From an uncultured Pseudorhodobacter sp. (GTDB taxonomy: Bacteria > Pseudomonadota > Alphaproteobacteria > Rhodobacterales > Rhodobacteraceae), in NCBI GenBank assembly GCA_945957495.1, contig CAMFLG010000030.1, forward strand, positions 1 to 14,305: 14,305 nt of DNA, given 5' to 3'. The notes beneath the pieces are model-generated. The model did no database searches. It was given only the letters and a program-made list of their open reading frames with translations, and was not told where the DNA came from. Shown here one piece after another: positions 8,468-14,305 of the stretch. Each line of letters starts with the position of its first letter. Position 1 is the first letter of the stretch. The position numbers and the translations under genes are program-made.

Positions 8468-8481
8468 GGCCCGCACGGGCC
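8468..8481 (-). terminator. GC hairpin downstream of tadG2
   Basis: GGCCCG pairs with CGGGCC around a 2-nt loop, about 80-90 nt past the tadG2 stop on the minus strand, next to a second palindrome, CCGGGGCCCGG. There is no T-run; the terminator role is a guess. Confidence 0.25.
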
Positions 8482-8559
8482 AACCGGGGCCCGGACTCTG
8501 GGGAAGTGATTCGGCTGAGAGGCGGCCTTCGCGCATCGATCCAGTCCCTTGGGCGGGGG

Positions 8560-10194
8560 TTATTCGGTAAGTTTCAGCTGGGTGAGGTTGCTGGCGATGG
8601 TGCGGAAGGCTGTCTGAATGCCCAGTCCTTGCGCGTCAAAGTAGTGCGCTGCGGAACTGGCGCAGGACAAGATCTGCTTTTGCCCGTTCGCCGGTGCCTC
8701 AAAGGCGATGCCATAGATGATCACGCCATTTGCCTTGGCCTGGGTGCAGGATTGCTGCAGCTGGCTATCCATCGTGGTCTTGTCGGCGAAGGTGGCGTCC
8801 ATCGTGTTCATTGCGGTCGTATAGGCGGCAGAGCCCATGGCGCGGCCATAGAACTGCCAGGCGACATAGGTCAGGCGCAGGTTGGCCCAGATGTCTTTCC
8901 AGTCCTGCTGCACCACGCCCTTGCCAGAGTCATAGGCGGCGGCCTGCCATTTGCCGGTATGGGGCACCCAGAACTGGTTGGTCCCTGCCGAGGCCGGGCG
9001 GCCTGTGGTGTGCCTGATCGAATAGCGGCCATCGCCGGTGCTTTTGTAAATCGGCGATGCGCCGGTCTTGTAGGCATCGGTGATGCGGTCATGGGCGACG
9101 TGTTCGCCGTCGGTCATCACCACCAGAACCTTCATCGCCTCTTTGTCGCTATAGTCGAAGGGGCGCTGCTTGAGTTTGGCGTCCATGGCGCCTTCGGCGA
9201 TGAATTCGGCAAACATCGGGCGGGCGCTGGGGTCCAGCAGGGCGGTGCCCCATTTCATGCCCAGCATGATCGAGGTGTTCCCCCCCGCCTGCAGCGCGTC
9301 GATCTGGCTTTGCAGCGTGGCCTTATCCTGCGAGGGCAGGCGTATGATGTTCACCGTGGTCGGTTTGCAGAAGGCGCTGGAATAGTTCGGCTTGGCATAG
9401 CTGGTGTTGGTGGGGGCGACATAACCGCTGCTTGTGTCGGTGCCGTTGGCGGTATCGGCATAGGCCATCATCGGGATGGCAAGGCTGCGCGACAGGGCCA
9501 GGCTGGAATAGGCGCTGGTGGGGATTTCCAGGCAGTTTACGTCGGCCACGCCATGCTGATTGACGGCGTTGTATTTGGCACGCAGCACCGGGCCAAGGTT
9601 GACCTGCGCGTTATAGGGCACGATCGAGATCGCCACGCGCTTTTCCGGATCGGAATCCAGCATGGTGGCAACGAATTCCTTGGCGGCGGTTTTCAGGTTG
9701 GCGATCTTGGTGCCGGACATCGAGCCTGACACGTCGAGGACCAGCACAATCTCGACATTGGTGATGCTTTGCAGCGCCGCCGAGTGGCCCCGCGCGTCCA
9801 GTTTCGGAATGCCCATCAAGGGCAGGAAATGCGGGTTGGTATCGACCAGCCCGTCAGAGACGACGTTGCGCGAATTCAGCCCTTGCGCGACCTGAATGTT
9901 CTGCACGCTGTCGCCCAGATCCATCTTGGCCATGCAATCCTTTACAACCGCCGTTGCATCCAGGCTTTGCTTGAGGCTGGTGGCCATCAGGGTGCAGCGA
10001 TCCAGCGAATTCTGCAATTGGGTCCGCGCGGTTTCATAGCGCATCAGGTCCACCGCCAGCCCACCCATCAGCAGCATCAGCATGAACAGGATAAGCGACA
10101 GAACCATCAGCCCGCCGTCTTCGGCCCGGCCAAAACGGCGAAGGGATGCGGCCAGCAGGCCCATGCGGGAAACGGGAATAGGGGCGGTTGTCAC
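8560..10194 (-). CDS. TadG-like protein with von Willebrand A domain (copy 2, paralog)
   Basis: A 544-residue paralog of the downstream TadG-like protein with the same order: Tad_N-type membrane helix at about 28-50 (GGLMVLSLILFMLMLLMGG then LAVDLMRYETA), MIDAS DVSGSMS at 154-160, TSIMLGMKWG, MTDGEH, a Trp-rich insert (FWVPHTGKWQAAAY, YVAWQFYGRAMG), and a matching end (YGIAFEAPANGQ, LTQLKLTE). The start is taken as GTG at 10192-10194 because AAGGA lies 7 nt upstream. The open frame extends much further upstream, but that part has no family resemblance and no good site; an ATG at 10164 also lacks one. It is separated from copy 1 by 309 bp and has no pseudopilin partner attached, so it is probably a monocistronic unit. 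It is divergent from the dehydrogenase gene. Confidence 0.87.
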   Translation of the reverse strand: MTTAPIPVSRMGLLAASLRRFGRAEDGGLMVLSLILFMLMLLMGGLAVDLMRYETARTQLQNSLDRCTLMATSLKQSLDATAVVKDCMAKMDLGDSVQNIQVAQGLNSRNVVSDGLVDTNPHFLPLMGIPKLDARGHSAALQSITNVEIVLVLDVSGSMSGTKIANLKTAAKEFVATMLDSDPEKRVAISIVPYNAQVNLGPVLRAKYNAVNQHGVADVNCLEIPTSAYSSLALSRSLAIPMMAYADTANGTDTSSGYVAPTNTSYAKPNYSSAFCKPTTVNIIRLPSQDKATLQSQIDALQAGGNTSIMLGMKWGTALLDPSARPMFAEFIAEGAMDAKLKQRPFDYSDKEAMKVLVVMTDGEHVAHDRITDAYKTGASPIYKSTGDGRYSIRHTTGRPASAGTNQFWVPHTGKWQAAAYDSGKGVVQQDWKDIWANLRLTYVAWQFYGRAMGSAAYTTAMNTMDATFADKTTMDSQLQQSCTQAKANGVIIYGIAFEAPANGQKQILSCASSAAHYFDAQGLGIQTAFRTIASNLTQLKLTE

Positions 10195-10559
10195 GGTATC
10201 ATCCTTCACATTCTGGAAAGGATGCTGCCCCCGCAAACACATCCTTTCGCCACACCGCTGCCCAGAAGTTGTGGCAAAATTGTGGCAAGAACGGCCATGA
10301 GGAGGCAAAATCGAAAGTCGTGGAAACACTGGGAAACAGGCAAAGCCATTGTCTCGCGCGCCGCAACAGTGGTCCGGCAACACCTGCGGCGGGATTGGGG
10401 CAAATGTGACCAAATTGGACGAATCCGAATCACCTTTGCGCCACATTCGGCCAAAACTGGCGTTTATTTTGTGCTGATTTTTTGTGCGATGCACGTTAAG
10501 CAGGGTCAGGCGCATATCGCGTCTTGCCGGTTGAGAGACGGCAAAAAGGGAGGATGACT
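10195..10559. other. 365-bp divergent intergenic region (tadG2 / dehydrogenase)
   Basis: No gene is seen. It should carry promoters in both directions. Visible elements are a 9-bp inverted repeat GAAAGGATG/CATCCTTTC (10216-10224/10240-10248) that would lie in the tadG2 leader, the tandem TTGTGGCAA at 10269-10277 and 10280-10288, a further TTCGCCACA at 10246-10254, and a T-rich stretch near 10465-10485 with two TTTGTGC copies on the dehydrogenase side. No confident -35/-10 pair was found. Confidence 0.55.
10268..10290 (-). promoter_or_regulatory. Motif shared with the tadG1 upstream region (copy 2)
   Basis: On the plus strand TTGTGGCAA occurs twice with an 11-bp period. Read on the minus strand the segment aligns without gaps to 8369-8391, sharing the GCCAC and CCACAA blocks. 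It lies about 75 bp upstream of the tadG2 GTG start. Shared position upstream of two paralogs suggests co-regulation or common ancestry. Confidence 0.4.
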
Positions 10560-11993
10560 ATGAGTGTCGCAGGGGAACCGAGTTTCCGCGAATCCGTCGA
10601 TCTGATGTTCAAGCAGGCGACTGCGTTGATGGACCTTGGCCCAGGTCTTCAGGAAAAGATCCGGGTGTGCAACTCGACCTATACGGTGCGGTTTGGCGTG
10701 CGCTTGCGCGGCAAGATCGAAACCTTCGTCGGGTATCGGTCGGTGCATTCGGAACATATGGAACCGGTGACGGGCGGCATCCGCTATTCGCTGGGGGTCA
10801 ATCAGGACGAGGTCGAGGCGCTGGCGGCGCTGATGACCTATAAATGCGCGCTGGTGGAGGCGCCGTTTGGCGGATCGAAGGGCGGGCTGTGCATTGATCC
10901 GCGCGCCTGGGATGAACACGAACTGGAACAGATCACCCGCCGCTTTGCCTATGAGCTGATCAAGCGCGACCTGATCAACCCGGCGCAGAACGTGCCTGCC
11001 CCGGATATGGGCACGGGCGAGCGGGAGATGGCCTGGATCGCCGACCAGTACGCGCGGATGAACACCACCGATATCAACGCCAAGGCCTGCGTCACCGGCA
11101 AGCCGCCGCATGCGGGCGGGATTCAGGGCCGGGTCGAGGCGACCGGGCGCGGTGTGCAATATGCCTTGCAGGCGTTCTTCCGGCATCCCGAGGATGCGCG
11201 GATGGCCGGGCTGTCGGGCGATCTGGACGGCAAGCGCGTGGTCGTGCAGGGCCTTGGCAACGTGGGTTATCACGCCGCGAAGTTCCTTTCGGAAGACGAT
11301 GGCGCCAAGGTTATCGCGGTGATCGAGCGTGACGGCGCGCTGATCGACGAGGCCGGCATCAACATTGAAGAGCTGCGGCAATGGATGAGCCGCAACGACG
11401 GGCGGCTGGCCGGGTATCCCAAGGGGCAGCATATGGTGGATGGCGCCCGCGCGCTGGAACTGGACTGCGACATCCTGATCCCGGCGGCGATGGAGGGGGT
11501 GATCCATCTGGGCAATGCCGCCAACATCAAGGCACCCTTGATCATCGAGGCGGCGAATGGCCCGATCACCTTTGGTGCCGATCAGATCCTGCGCAAGAAG
11601 GGCTGCGTGATCATCCCCGACATGTATGCCAACGCGGGCGGGGTGACGGTTTCCTATTTCGAATGGGTGAAGAACCTGAGCCATATCCGCTTTGGCCGGA
11701 TGCAGCGGCGGGCGGAAGAAGCGCGCTCGCGGCTGTTGGTGGAAGAGTTGGAGCGGCTGTCGAACGATCAGCATCTGGGCTGGCAGTTGTCGCCCGACTT
11801 CAAGGAGAAGTTCCTGCAAGGGTCGGACGAATTGGCGTTGGTGCGGTCGGGTCTGGATGACACGATGCGGGCGGCCTATCACGCGATGCGCGAGATGTGG
11901 CATGGCCGAGACGACGTGCATGATCTGCGGATGGCGGCCTATATCGTGTCGATCAGCCGGATTGCCGCGACCTACAAGTCGAAAGGACTGTAA
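10560..11993 (+). CDS. gdhA: Glu/Leu/Phe/Val dehydrogenase family protein, likely glutamate dehydrogenase
   Basis: It interconverts an L-amino acid, probably glutamate, with its 2-oxo acid and ammonium using NAD(P). The 477-residue protein has the ELFV dimerisation/catalytic domain with Lys95 (MTYKCALVEAPFGG), catalytic Lys107 in GGSKGG and Asp149 in PAPDMGTG, then a hinge VTGKPPHAGGIQGR and a Rossmann domain with GLGNVG at 231-236. Glu256 at the end of the following strand (VIAVIERDG) suggests NAD rather than NADP, a weak inference. The ATG at 10560 is preferred over the ATG at 10554 because GGAGG lies 6 nt before it and abuts the other. It is divergent from tadG2 and followed directly by a REP-like palindrome. 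Substrate choice within the family (Glu, Leu, Phe, Val) is not settled by motifs alone, but the overall match is to glutamate dehydrogenase. Confidence 0.92.
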   Translation: MSVAGEPSFRESVDLMFKQATALMDLGPGLQEKIRVCNSTYTVRFGVRLRGKIETFVGYRSVHSEHMEPVTGGIRYSLGVNQDEVEALAALMTYKCALVEAPFGGSKGGLCIDPRAWDEHELEQITRRFAYELIKRDLINPAQNVPAPDMGTGEREMAWIADQYARMNTTDINAKACVTGKPPHAGGIQGRVEATGRGVQYALQAFFRHPEDARMAGLSGDLDGKRVVVQGLGNVGYHAAKFLSEDDGAKVIAVIERDGALIDEAGINIEELRQWMSRNDGRLAGYPKGQHMVDGARALELDCDILIPAAMEGVIHLGNAANIKAPLIIEAANGPITFGADQILRKKGCVIIPDMYANAGGVTVSYFEWVKNLSHIRFGRMQRRAEEARSRLLVEELERLSNDQHLGWQLSPDFKEKFLQGSDELALVRSGLDDTMRAAYHAMREMWHGRDDVHDLRMAAYIVSISRIAATYKSKGL

Positions 11994-11995
11994 GG

Positions 11996-12061
11996 GTAGG
12001 TCGGGGTTTACCCCGACTCTGCGTGCAGCTTGCGCCAGAGTCGGGGTGAACCCCGACCTAC
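11996..12061. repeat. REP-like nested palindrome after the dehydrogenase gene
   Basis: Arms of 26 bp at 11996-12021 and 12036-12061 are inverted copies with one mismatch, around a 14-nt centre. Each arm is itself a hairpin: GTCGGGG, a tetraloop (TTTA or TGAA), then CCCCGAC. The element begins 3 nt after the dehydrogenase stop. This form resembles paired REP elements (BIMEs). It may also act as transcript end or 3' protection for the dehydrogenase mRNA. Confidence 0.75.
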
Positions 12062-12065
12062 GGGT

Positions 12066-12086
12066 TGCTGACAGTTTCTGTCAGCA
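12066..12086. terminator. 9-bp-stem hairpin following the REP-like element
   Basis: TGCTGACAG (12066-12074) pairs perfectly with CTGTCAGCA (12078-12086) around TTT. No T-run follows. It lies about 70-95 nt after the dehydrogenase stop and 46 bp before the EVE gene, so it could be a terminator for the former or part of the leader of the latter. Confidence 0.35.
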
Positions 12087-12131
12087 GGCCTGAGCGATAC
12101 CTGTGCCATCAAGGCAGAGGGAGAGTGCATC

Positions 12132-12578
12132 ATGGCAAGTTGGATCGGCGTGGCTGCGGCCAATCATGTGGCGCGGGGGCGGGCGGGCGGGTTCATGCAG
12201 GTGAACCACGGCAAGGCCGCCCCCCTGCGGCGCATCAGGCCGGGCGACATCGTGGCCTATTATTCCCCGGTCGAGGTGTACGGCACCCGCACGCCGTTGC
12301 AGGCCTTTACCGCGATGGGGCGGGTGACGCCGGGCGAAGTCTATGTGGGCGATATGGGCGGCGGTTTCACGCCGTGGCGGCGGGATGTGGCGTGGTTTGA
12401 CAGCCACCCCGCGCCGATTGCGCCGCTGTTGGATCAGTTGGAACTGACGGCGGGCAAGGCGAACTGGGGCTATCCGTTCCGCTTTGGTCTGCTGTCTGTC
12501 AGCGATGCCGATATGGCAGTGATCGCCGCCGCGATGGGATGCGGCGGCGCATTGGTGCAGGGTCAGGCGGCCTTGTGA
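12132..12578 (+). CDS. EVE-domain protein (PUA-like, UPF0310 type)
   Basis: A 148-residue single-domain protein of normal length for the EVE/UPF0310 group. Visible family features are the N-terminal WIGVAAANHV, GGFMQVNHGKAAPLRRI, GDIVAYYSP, LQAFTAMGRV, FTPWRRDVAW and the C-terminal WGYPFRFGLLSVS. EVE domains have a PUA-like fold with an aromatic pocket and are known or suspected to bind modified bases in DNA or RNA; some sit in restriction or defence genes, but stand-alone forms like this are widespread and unassigned. The ATG is preceded by GGGAG about 9 nt upstream. It follows the dehydrogenase and hairpins on the same strand and its last 16 bp overlap the end of the convergent transporter gene. 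No restriction or defence gene is adjacent. Confidence 0.88.
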   Translation: MASWIGVAAANHVARGRAGGFMQVNHGKAAPLRRIRPGDIVAYYSPVEVYGTRTPLQAFTAMGRVTPGEVYVGDMGGGFTPWRRDVAWFDSHPAPIAPLLDQLELTAGKANWGYPFRFGLLSVSDADMAVIAAAMGCGGALVQGQAAL

Positions 12579-13216
12579 TCCTCGTAGTCGTGGTCATGCG
12601 TATGGACGTGGCCAGACCGCTCTGCCGCCGCGCGCCGCAGGATTTGCAGGGCCGAGGACAGGAACAACCCCGCCATCAGGGCGGCGACGATCAGGTCTGG
12701 CCAGGCGGTGCCCGTCACCGCCACCAGCACAGCGGCCACGATGACGGCGATGTTGCCCACCGCGTCGTTGCGCGAACACAGCCAGACCGAGCGCACGTTG
12801 GCGTCGCCGTCGCGCCACTGCATCAGGATCACGACCGAGGCGAGATTGGCCAGAAGCGCCATGACCCCCACGCCGCCCATGATGCCTGCGCGCGGCACTT
12901 CGGGCCCGAAGAACTGCCACAGGGTTGACCCCAGCACCCACAGACCCATCGCCGCCAGCGACAGGCCCTTGATCTGCGCCACCCGCGCGCGCACGCCAGC
13001 GGCGCGACCAATCGCCCAGAGGCTTAGGCCATAAGTCATTGCATCGGCAAAGAAATCCAGCGCGTCGGCCTGCAGGGCGCGGCTGCCCGACAGCGCGCCT
13101 GCCGACATTTCGACCGCGAACATCGCGGCATTGATCACCACGACGGCGATCAGGGCGCGGCGGTAGGCGGGGCTTGTGCCATCAAAGCAGATGGCGTGGT
13201 CGTGATTGGCGGACAT
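12563..13216 (-). CDS. Short cation diffusion facilitator-type metal efflux protein
   Basis: A 217-residue inner-membrane protein with six hydrophobic helices (about 20-40, 47-70, 85-103, 111-133, 144-168, 173-194). It is shorter than typical CDF exporters of about 300 residues because the cytoplasmic C-terminal domain is missing; instead it ends in a His/Asp-rich tail (HVHTHDHDYEDH). The helix 2 metal site reads DALDFFAD (Asp54, Asp58 as DxxxD) and helix 5 reads CSRND (Cys147, Asp151 as CxxxD), where Zn exporters usually have HxxxD. CDF proteins export Zn, Cd, Co or similar ions by proton antiport. The ATG at 13216 has AAGGAG 7 nt upstream; the open frame continues to 13705 but only as an antisense shadow of the regulator. 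It is divergent from a MerR-type gene with a metal-type operator between, so metal induction is likely. Confidence 0.88.
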   Translation of the reverse strand: MSANHDHAICFDGTSPAYRRALIAVVVINAAMFAVEMSAGALSGSRALQADALDFFADAMTYGLSLWAIGRAAGVRARVAQIKGLSLAAMGLWVLGSTLWQFFGPEVPRAGIMGGVGVMALLANLASVVILMQWRDGDANVRSVWLCSRNDAVGNIAVIVAAVLVAVTGTAWPDLIVAALMAGLFLSSALQILRRAAAERSGHVHTHDHDYEDHKAA

Positions 13217-13247
13217 GGGCAGGCTCCTTTTCTTTCGCTCAGCCCCC

Positions 13248-13277
13248 GCGTAACATCTACAGTGACTGTAGGAGCAA
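13248..13277 (-). promoter_or_regulatory. MerR-type operator-promoter for the cation transporter
   Basis: CTACAGT-G-ACTGTAG (13257-13271) is a perfect 15-bp dyad. On the minus strand it fills an 18-bp spacer between a -35-like TTGCTC (13272-13277) and a -10-like TTACGC (13248-13253). An over-long spacer occupied by a dyad is the hallmark of promoters activated by MerR-family metal sensors, and the sequence resembles ZntR/CadR/PbrR sites. The start site would fall about 25 nt before the transporter ATG. AGGAG of the regulator gene overlaps its edge, so the regulator probably also controls itself. Confidence 0.7.
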
Positions 13278-13285
13278 GCGGAAAA

Positions 13286-13714
13286 ATGCGGGATTTCACC
13301 ATTGGCGAGGCGGCGGATGCCAGCGGCGTGAAAGTCAACACAATCCGGTTCTATGAAGAGCGGGGTTTGCTGACAAAACCGCCGCGAAGTGAGGGCAACC
13401 GGCGCCTCTACGATGCCAAGGCATTGGCCAGGCTGCGCTTTATCCGCCATGCGCGCGATCTGGGTTTTGATCTGGCCGCGATCACCGAGTTGCTGGATCT
13501 GGCGGGCCATCCCGAAGCGCCCTGCGTGGCGGCGGACAGCATTGCACAGCGCCAGATCGTCGAGATTGATCGTCGCATCCGGCATCTGACGGCGCTGCGG
13601 GGCGAATTGCAGCGGATGGTGGCGGCCTGCGCGGGCGAGGATGTGGCGCATTGCCGGGTGATCGAAAGCCTTGCCGATCACAGTCATTGTGAGGCACCGC
13701 ATCAACCCGCTTAA
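13286..13714 (+). CDS. MerR-family heavy-metal-responsive regulator (ZntR/CadR/PbrR-like)
   Basis: A 142-residue regulator with the N-terminal MerR helix-turn-helix (FTIGEAADASGVKVNTIRFY, then EERGLL and NRRLYD), a long dimerisation helix (residues 82-113) and a C-terminal metal loop. Cysteines at 80, 115 and 123, plus His122 and a further Cys135, match the positions used by ZntR, CadR and PbrR for divalent soft metals. Only one Cys is present where ZntR has a CC pair, so Cd/Pb-type sensing may be as likely as Zn. The ATG at 13286 is chosen because MRDFTIGEAA is the usual MerR beginning and AGGAG lies 11 nt upstream; a longer frame from 13196 would run across the operator and into the divergent transporter gene. 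It is divergent from the transporter by 69 bp. Confidence 0.9.
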   Translation: MRDFTIGEAADASGVKVNTIRFYEERGLLTKPPRSEGNRRLYDAKALARLRFIRHARDLGFDLAAITELLDLAGHPEAPCVAADSIAQRQIVEIDRRIRHLTALRGELQRMVAACAGEDVAHCRVIESLADHSHCEAPHQPA

Positions 13715-13768
13715 CCTGCGACGCCAAATGTCGCGGATGTCATAGTTTTGCGCCGATGGCTGTTGAAT

Positions 13769-13797
13769 AACCCGGGCAAAGCGGGTTCACTTGCCCG
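13769..13797 (+). promoter_or_regulatory. Two mutually exclusive hairpins upstream of soxB
   Basis: Hairpin A pairs AACCCG (13769-13774) with CGGGTT (13782-13787). Hairpin B pairs CGGGCAA (13773-13779) with TTGCCCG (13791-13797). They share bases 13773-13774 and interlock, so only one can form. They lie 22-50 nt before the soxB ATG. The structure is seen; any regulatory role is inference and chance is possible in GC-rich DNA. Confidence 0.3.
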
Positions 13798-13818
13798 CAA
13801 ATGGTGAGGGGCTGCGAG

Positions 13819-14305
13819 ATGCGCTATTCCGGGTTGAAGGTTATCACCGAAGGGTTGTTTGGCAACAAGGGCTGGAAGCCGGTCTGGCGCGATCCGGCGC
13901 CCAAGGCCGAATATGACGCGGTGATCATCGGTGGCGGCGGCCACGGGCTTGCCACGGCCTATTATCTGGCGAAAAACCACGGACTGACCAATATTGCGGT
14001 GCTGGAGAAGGGCTATCTCGGCTCTGGCAACATCGGGCGTAACACGACGATTGTGCGTGCCAATTACTACATGCCGGGCAATTCCGAGTTTTACTCGCAT
14101 TCGCTGAAGCTGTGGGAAAAGCTGGAATCAGAGTTGAATTACAACGTGATGCACAGCCAGCGCGGCCAGTTGATTCTGGCGCATTCGGATGGGCAGCGCG
14201 ACACGCTGGCCCGGCGCGGCAATGCGATGATCAACCAGGGTGACGATGCCGAGTTGTGGACGCGCGAGCAGGTGCGCGACTTTGCGCCCTATATTGATTT
14301 CGAAC
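13819..14305 (+). CDS. soxB: Sarcosine oxidase, beta subunit (3' part outside window)
   Basis: About 162 residues are visible of a protein normally near 415. Heterotetrameric sarcosine oxidase demethylates sarcosine to glycine with oxygen and tetrahydrofolate, feeding one-carbon metabolism; the beta subunit carries noncovalent FAD and the covalent FMN. The N-terminus MRYSGLKVITEGLFGNK then GWKPVWRDPAPK, the FAD dinucleotide motif VIIGGGGHGLATAYYLA (about 35-51), VLEKGYLGSGNIGRNTTIVRANY and the MHSQRGQLILAHS strand are typical of SoxB. The ATG at 13819 is preceded by GAGG 9 nt upstream; an in-frame ATG at 13801 would add six atypical residues. It follows the MerR gene by 104 bp and appears to start a new operon in which soxD, soxA and soxG would be expected beyond the right edge. 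Confidence 0.93.
   Translation, partial: MRYSGLKVITEGLFGNKGWKPVWRDPAPKAEYDAVIIGGGGHGLATAYYLAKNHGLTNIAVLEKGYLGSGNIGRNTTIVRANYYMPGNSEFYSHSLKLWEKLESELNYNVMHSQRGQLILAHSDGQRDTLARRGNAMINQGDDAELWTREQVRDFAPYIDFE

Larger units (their letters stand above)
8251..8559. other. 309-bp gap between the two tadG-like genes
   Basis: No gene is visible. For the minus strand it should hold the end of the tadG2 transcript and the promoter of the tadG1-tadE-tadF operon. It contains the concentric dyad at 8398-8429, the shared motif at 8369-8391, and a GC hairpin at 8468-8481. I could not identify convincing -35/-10 boxes. Confidence 0.6.

Noticed and set aside
8455..9729. 424-codon plus-strand open frame opposite tadG2
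   Set aside because: Shadow of the vWA gene; no recognisable domain.
10195..10515. N-terminal extension of the tadG2 frame to 10515
   Set aside because: The added 107 residues are Cys/His/Pro-rich without membrane or family character, and the GTG at 10194 has a good AAGGA.
10506..11921. 471-codon minus-strand open frame opposite the glutamate dehydrogenase
   Set aside because: The plus strand is an intact dehydrogenase with catalytic motifs; the antisense frame is His/Arg/Gln-rich noise.
13196..13285. 30-codon extension of the MerR regulator
   Set aside because: It would cover the operator and the divergent gene's start, and the MerR domain begins at MRDFTIGEAA.
13217..13705. N-terminal extension of the cation transporter across the MerR gene
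   Set aside because: AAGGAG and a typical start exist at 13216; the extension is only the complement of the regulator.

Overview
The window reads as chromosome of a GC-rich alphaproteobacterium, most likely Rhodobacteraceae (order Rhodobacterales). This rests on the hom-glpX-recJ block, the sarcosine oxidase beta subunit at the right edge, Tad-type pseudopilin and TadG proteins, and the style of the intergenic palindromes. Genus is not determinable from reading alone. No rRNA, tRNA, CRISPR array, phage or transposase was seen.

Layout, left to right. (1) 1-4380, minus strand: the 5' three quarters of recJ (ssDNA exonuclease), glpX (class II fructose-1,6-bisphosphatase), hom (homoserine dehydrogenase) and a small lipoprotein. 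Two non-coding stretches are rich in palindromes: a tight array of hairpins between glpX and recJ, and a 414-bp gap upstream of glpX with tandem 22-bp-period repeats and a strong hairpin after hom. (2) 4453-5364, minus: a pirin-family cupin with all four metal ligands. (3) 5471-10194, minus: a Tad-like cell-surface module. It has TadF-like and TadE-like pseudopilins, a TadG-like von Willebrand A protein translationally coupled to them, and a second paralogous TadG-like protein upstream in its own unit. No Tad ATPase, secretin or peptidase gene is present here. (4) 10560-11993, plus: a Glu/Leu/Phe/Val-type (glutamate) dehydrogenase, followed by a REP-like nested palindrome. (5) 12132-13714: an EVE-domain protein converging on a short six-helix cation diffusion facilitator, which is divergent from a ZntR/CadR/PbrR-like MerR regulator with a clear operator between them. 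(6) 13819-end, plus: the N-terminal third or so of a sarcosine oxidase beta subunit, preceded by a leader with two mutually exclusive hairpins.

Most genes are ordinary core or common accessory functions. The parts that best repay a second look are regulatory. A shared motif (GCCAC and CCACAA blocks in fixed register) lies upstream of both tadG paralogs. A concentric dyad lies upstream of tadG1, and tandem repeats lie upstream of glpX. There are also the glpX-recJ hairpin array, the REP-like element after the dehydrogenase, and the soxB leader. I found no convincing sign of a wholly new enzymatic system; the duplicated orphan TadG module is the closest candidate.
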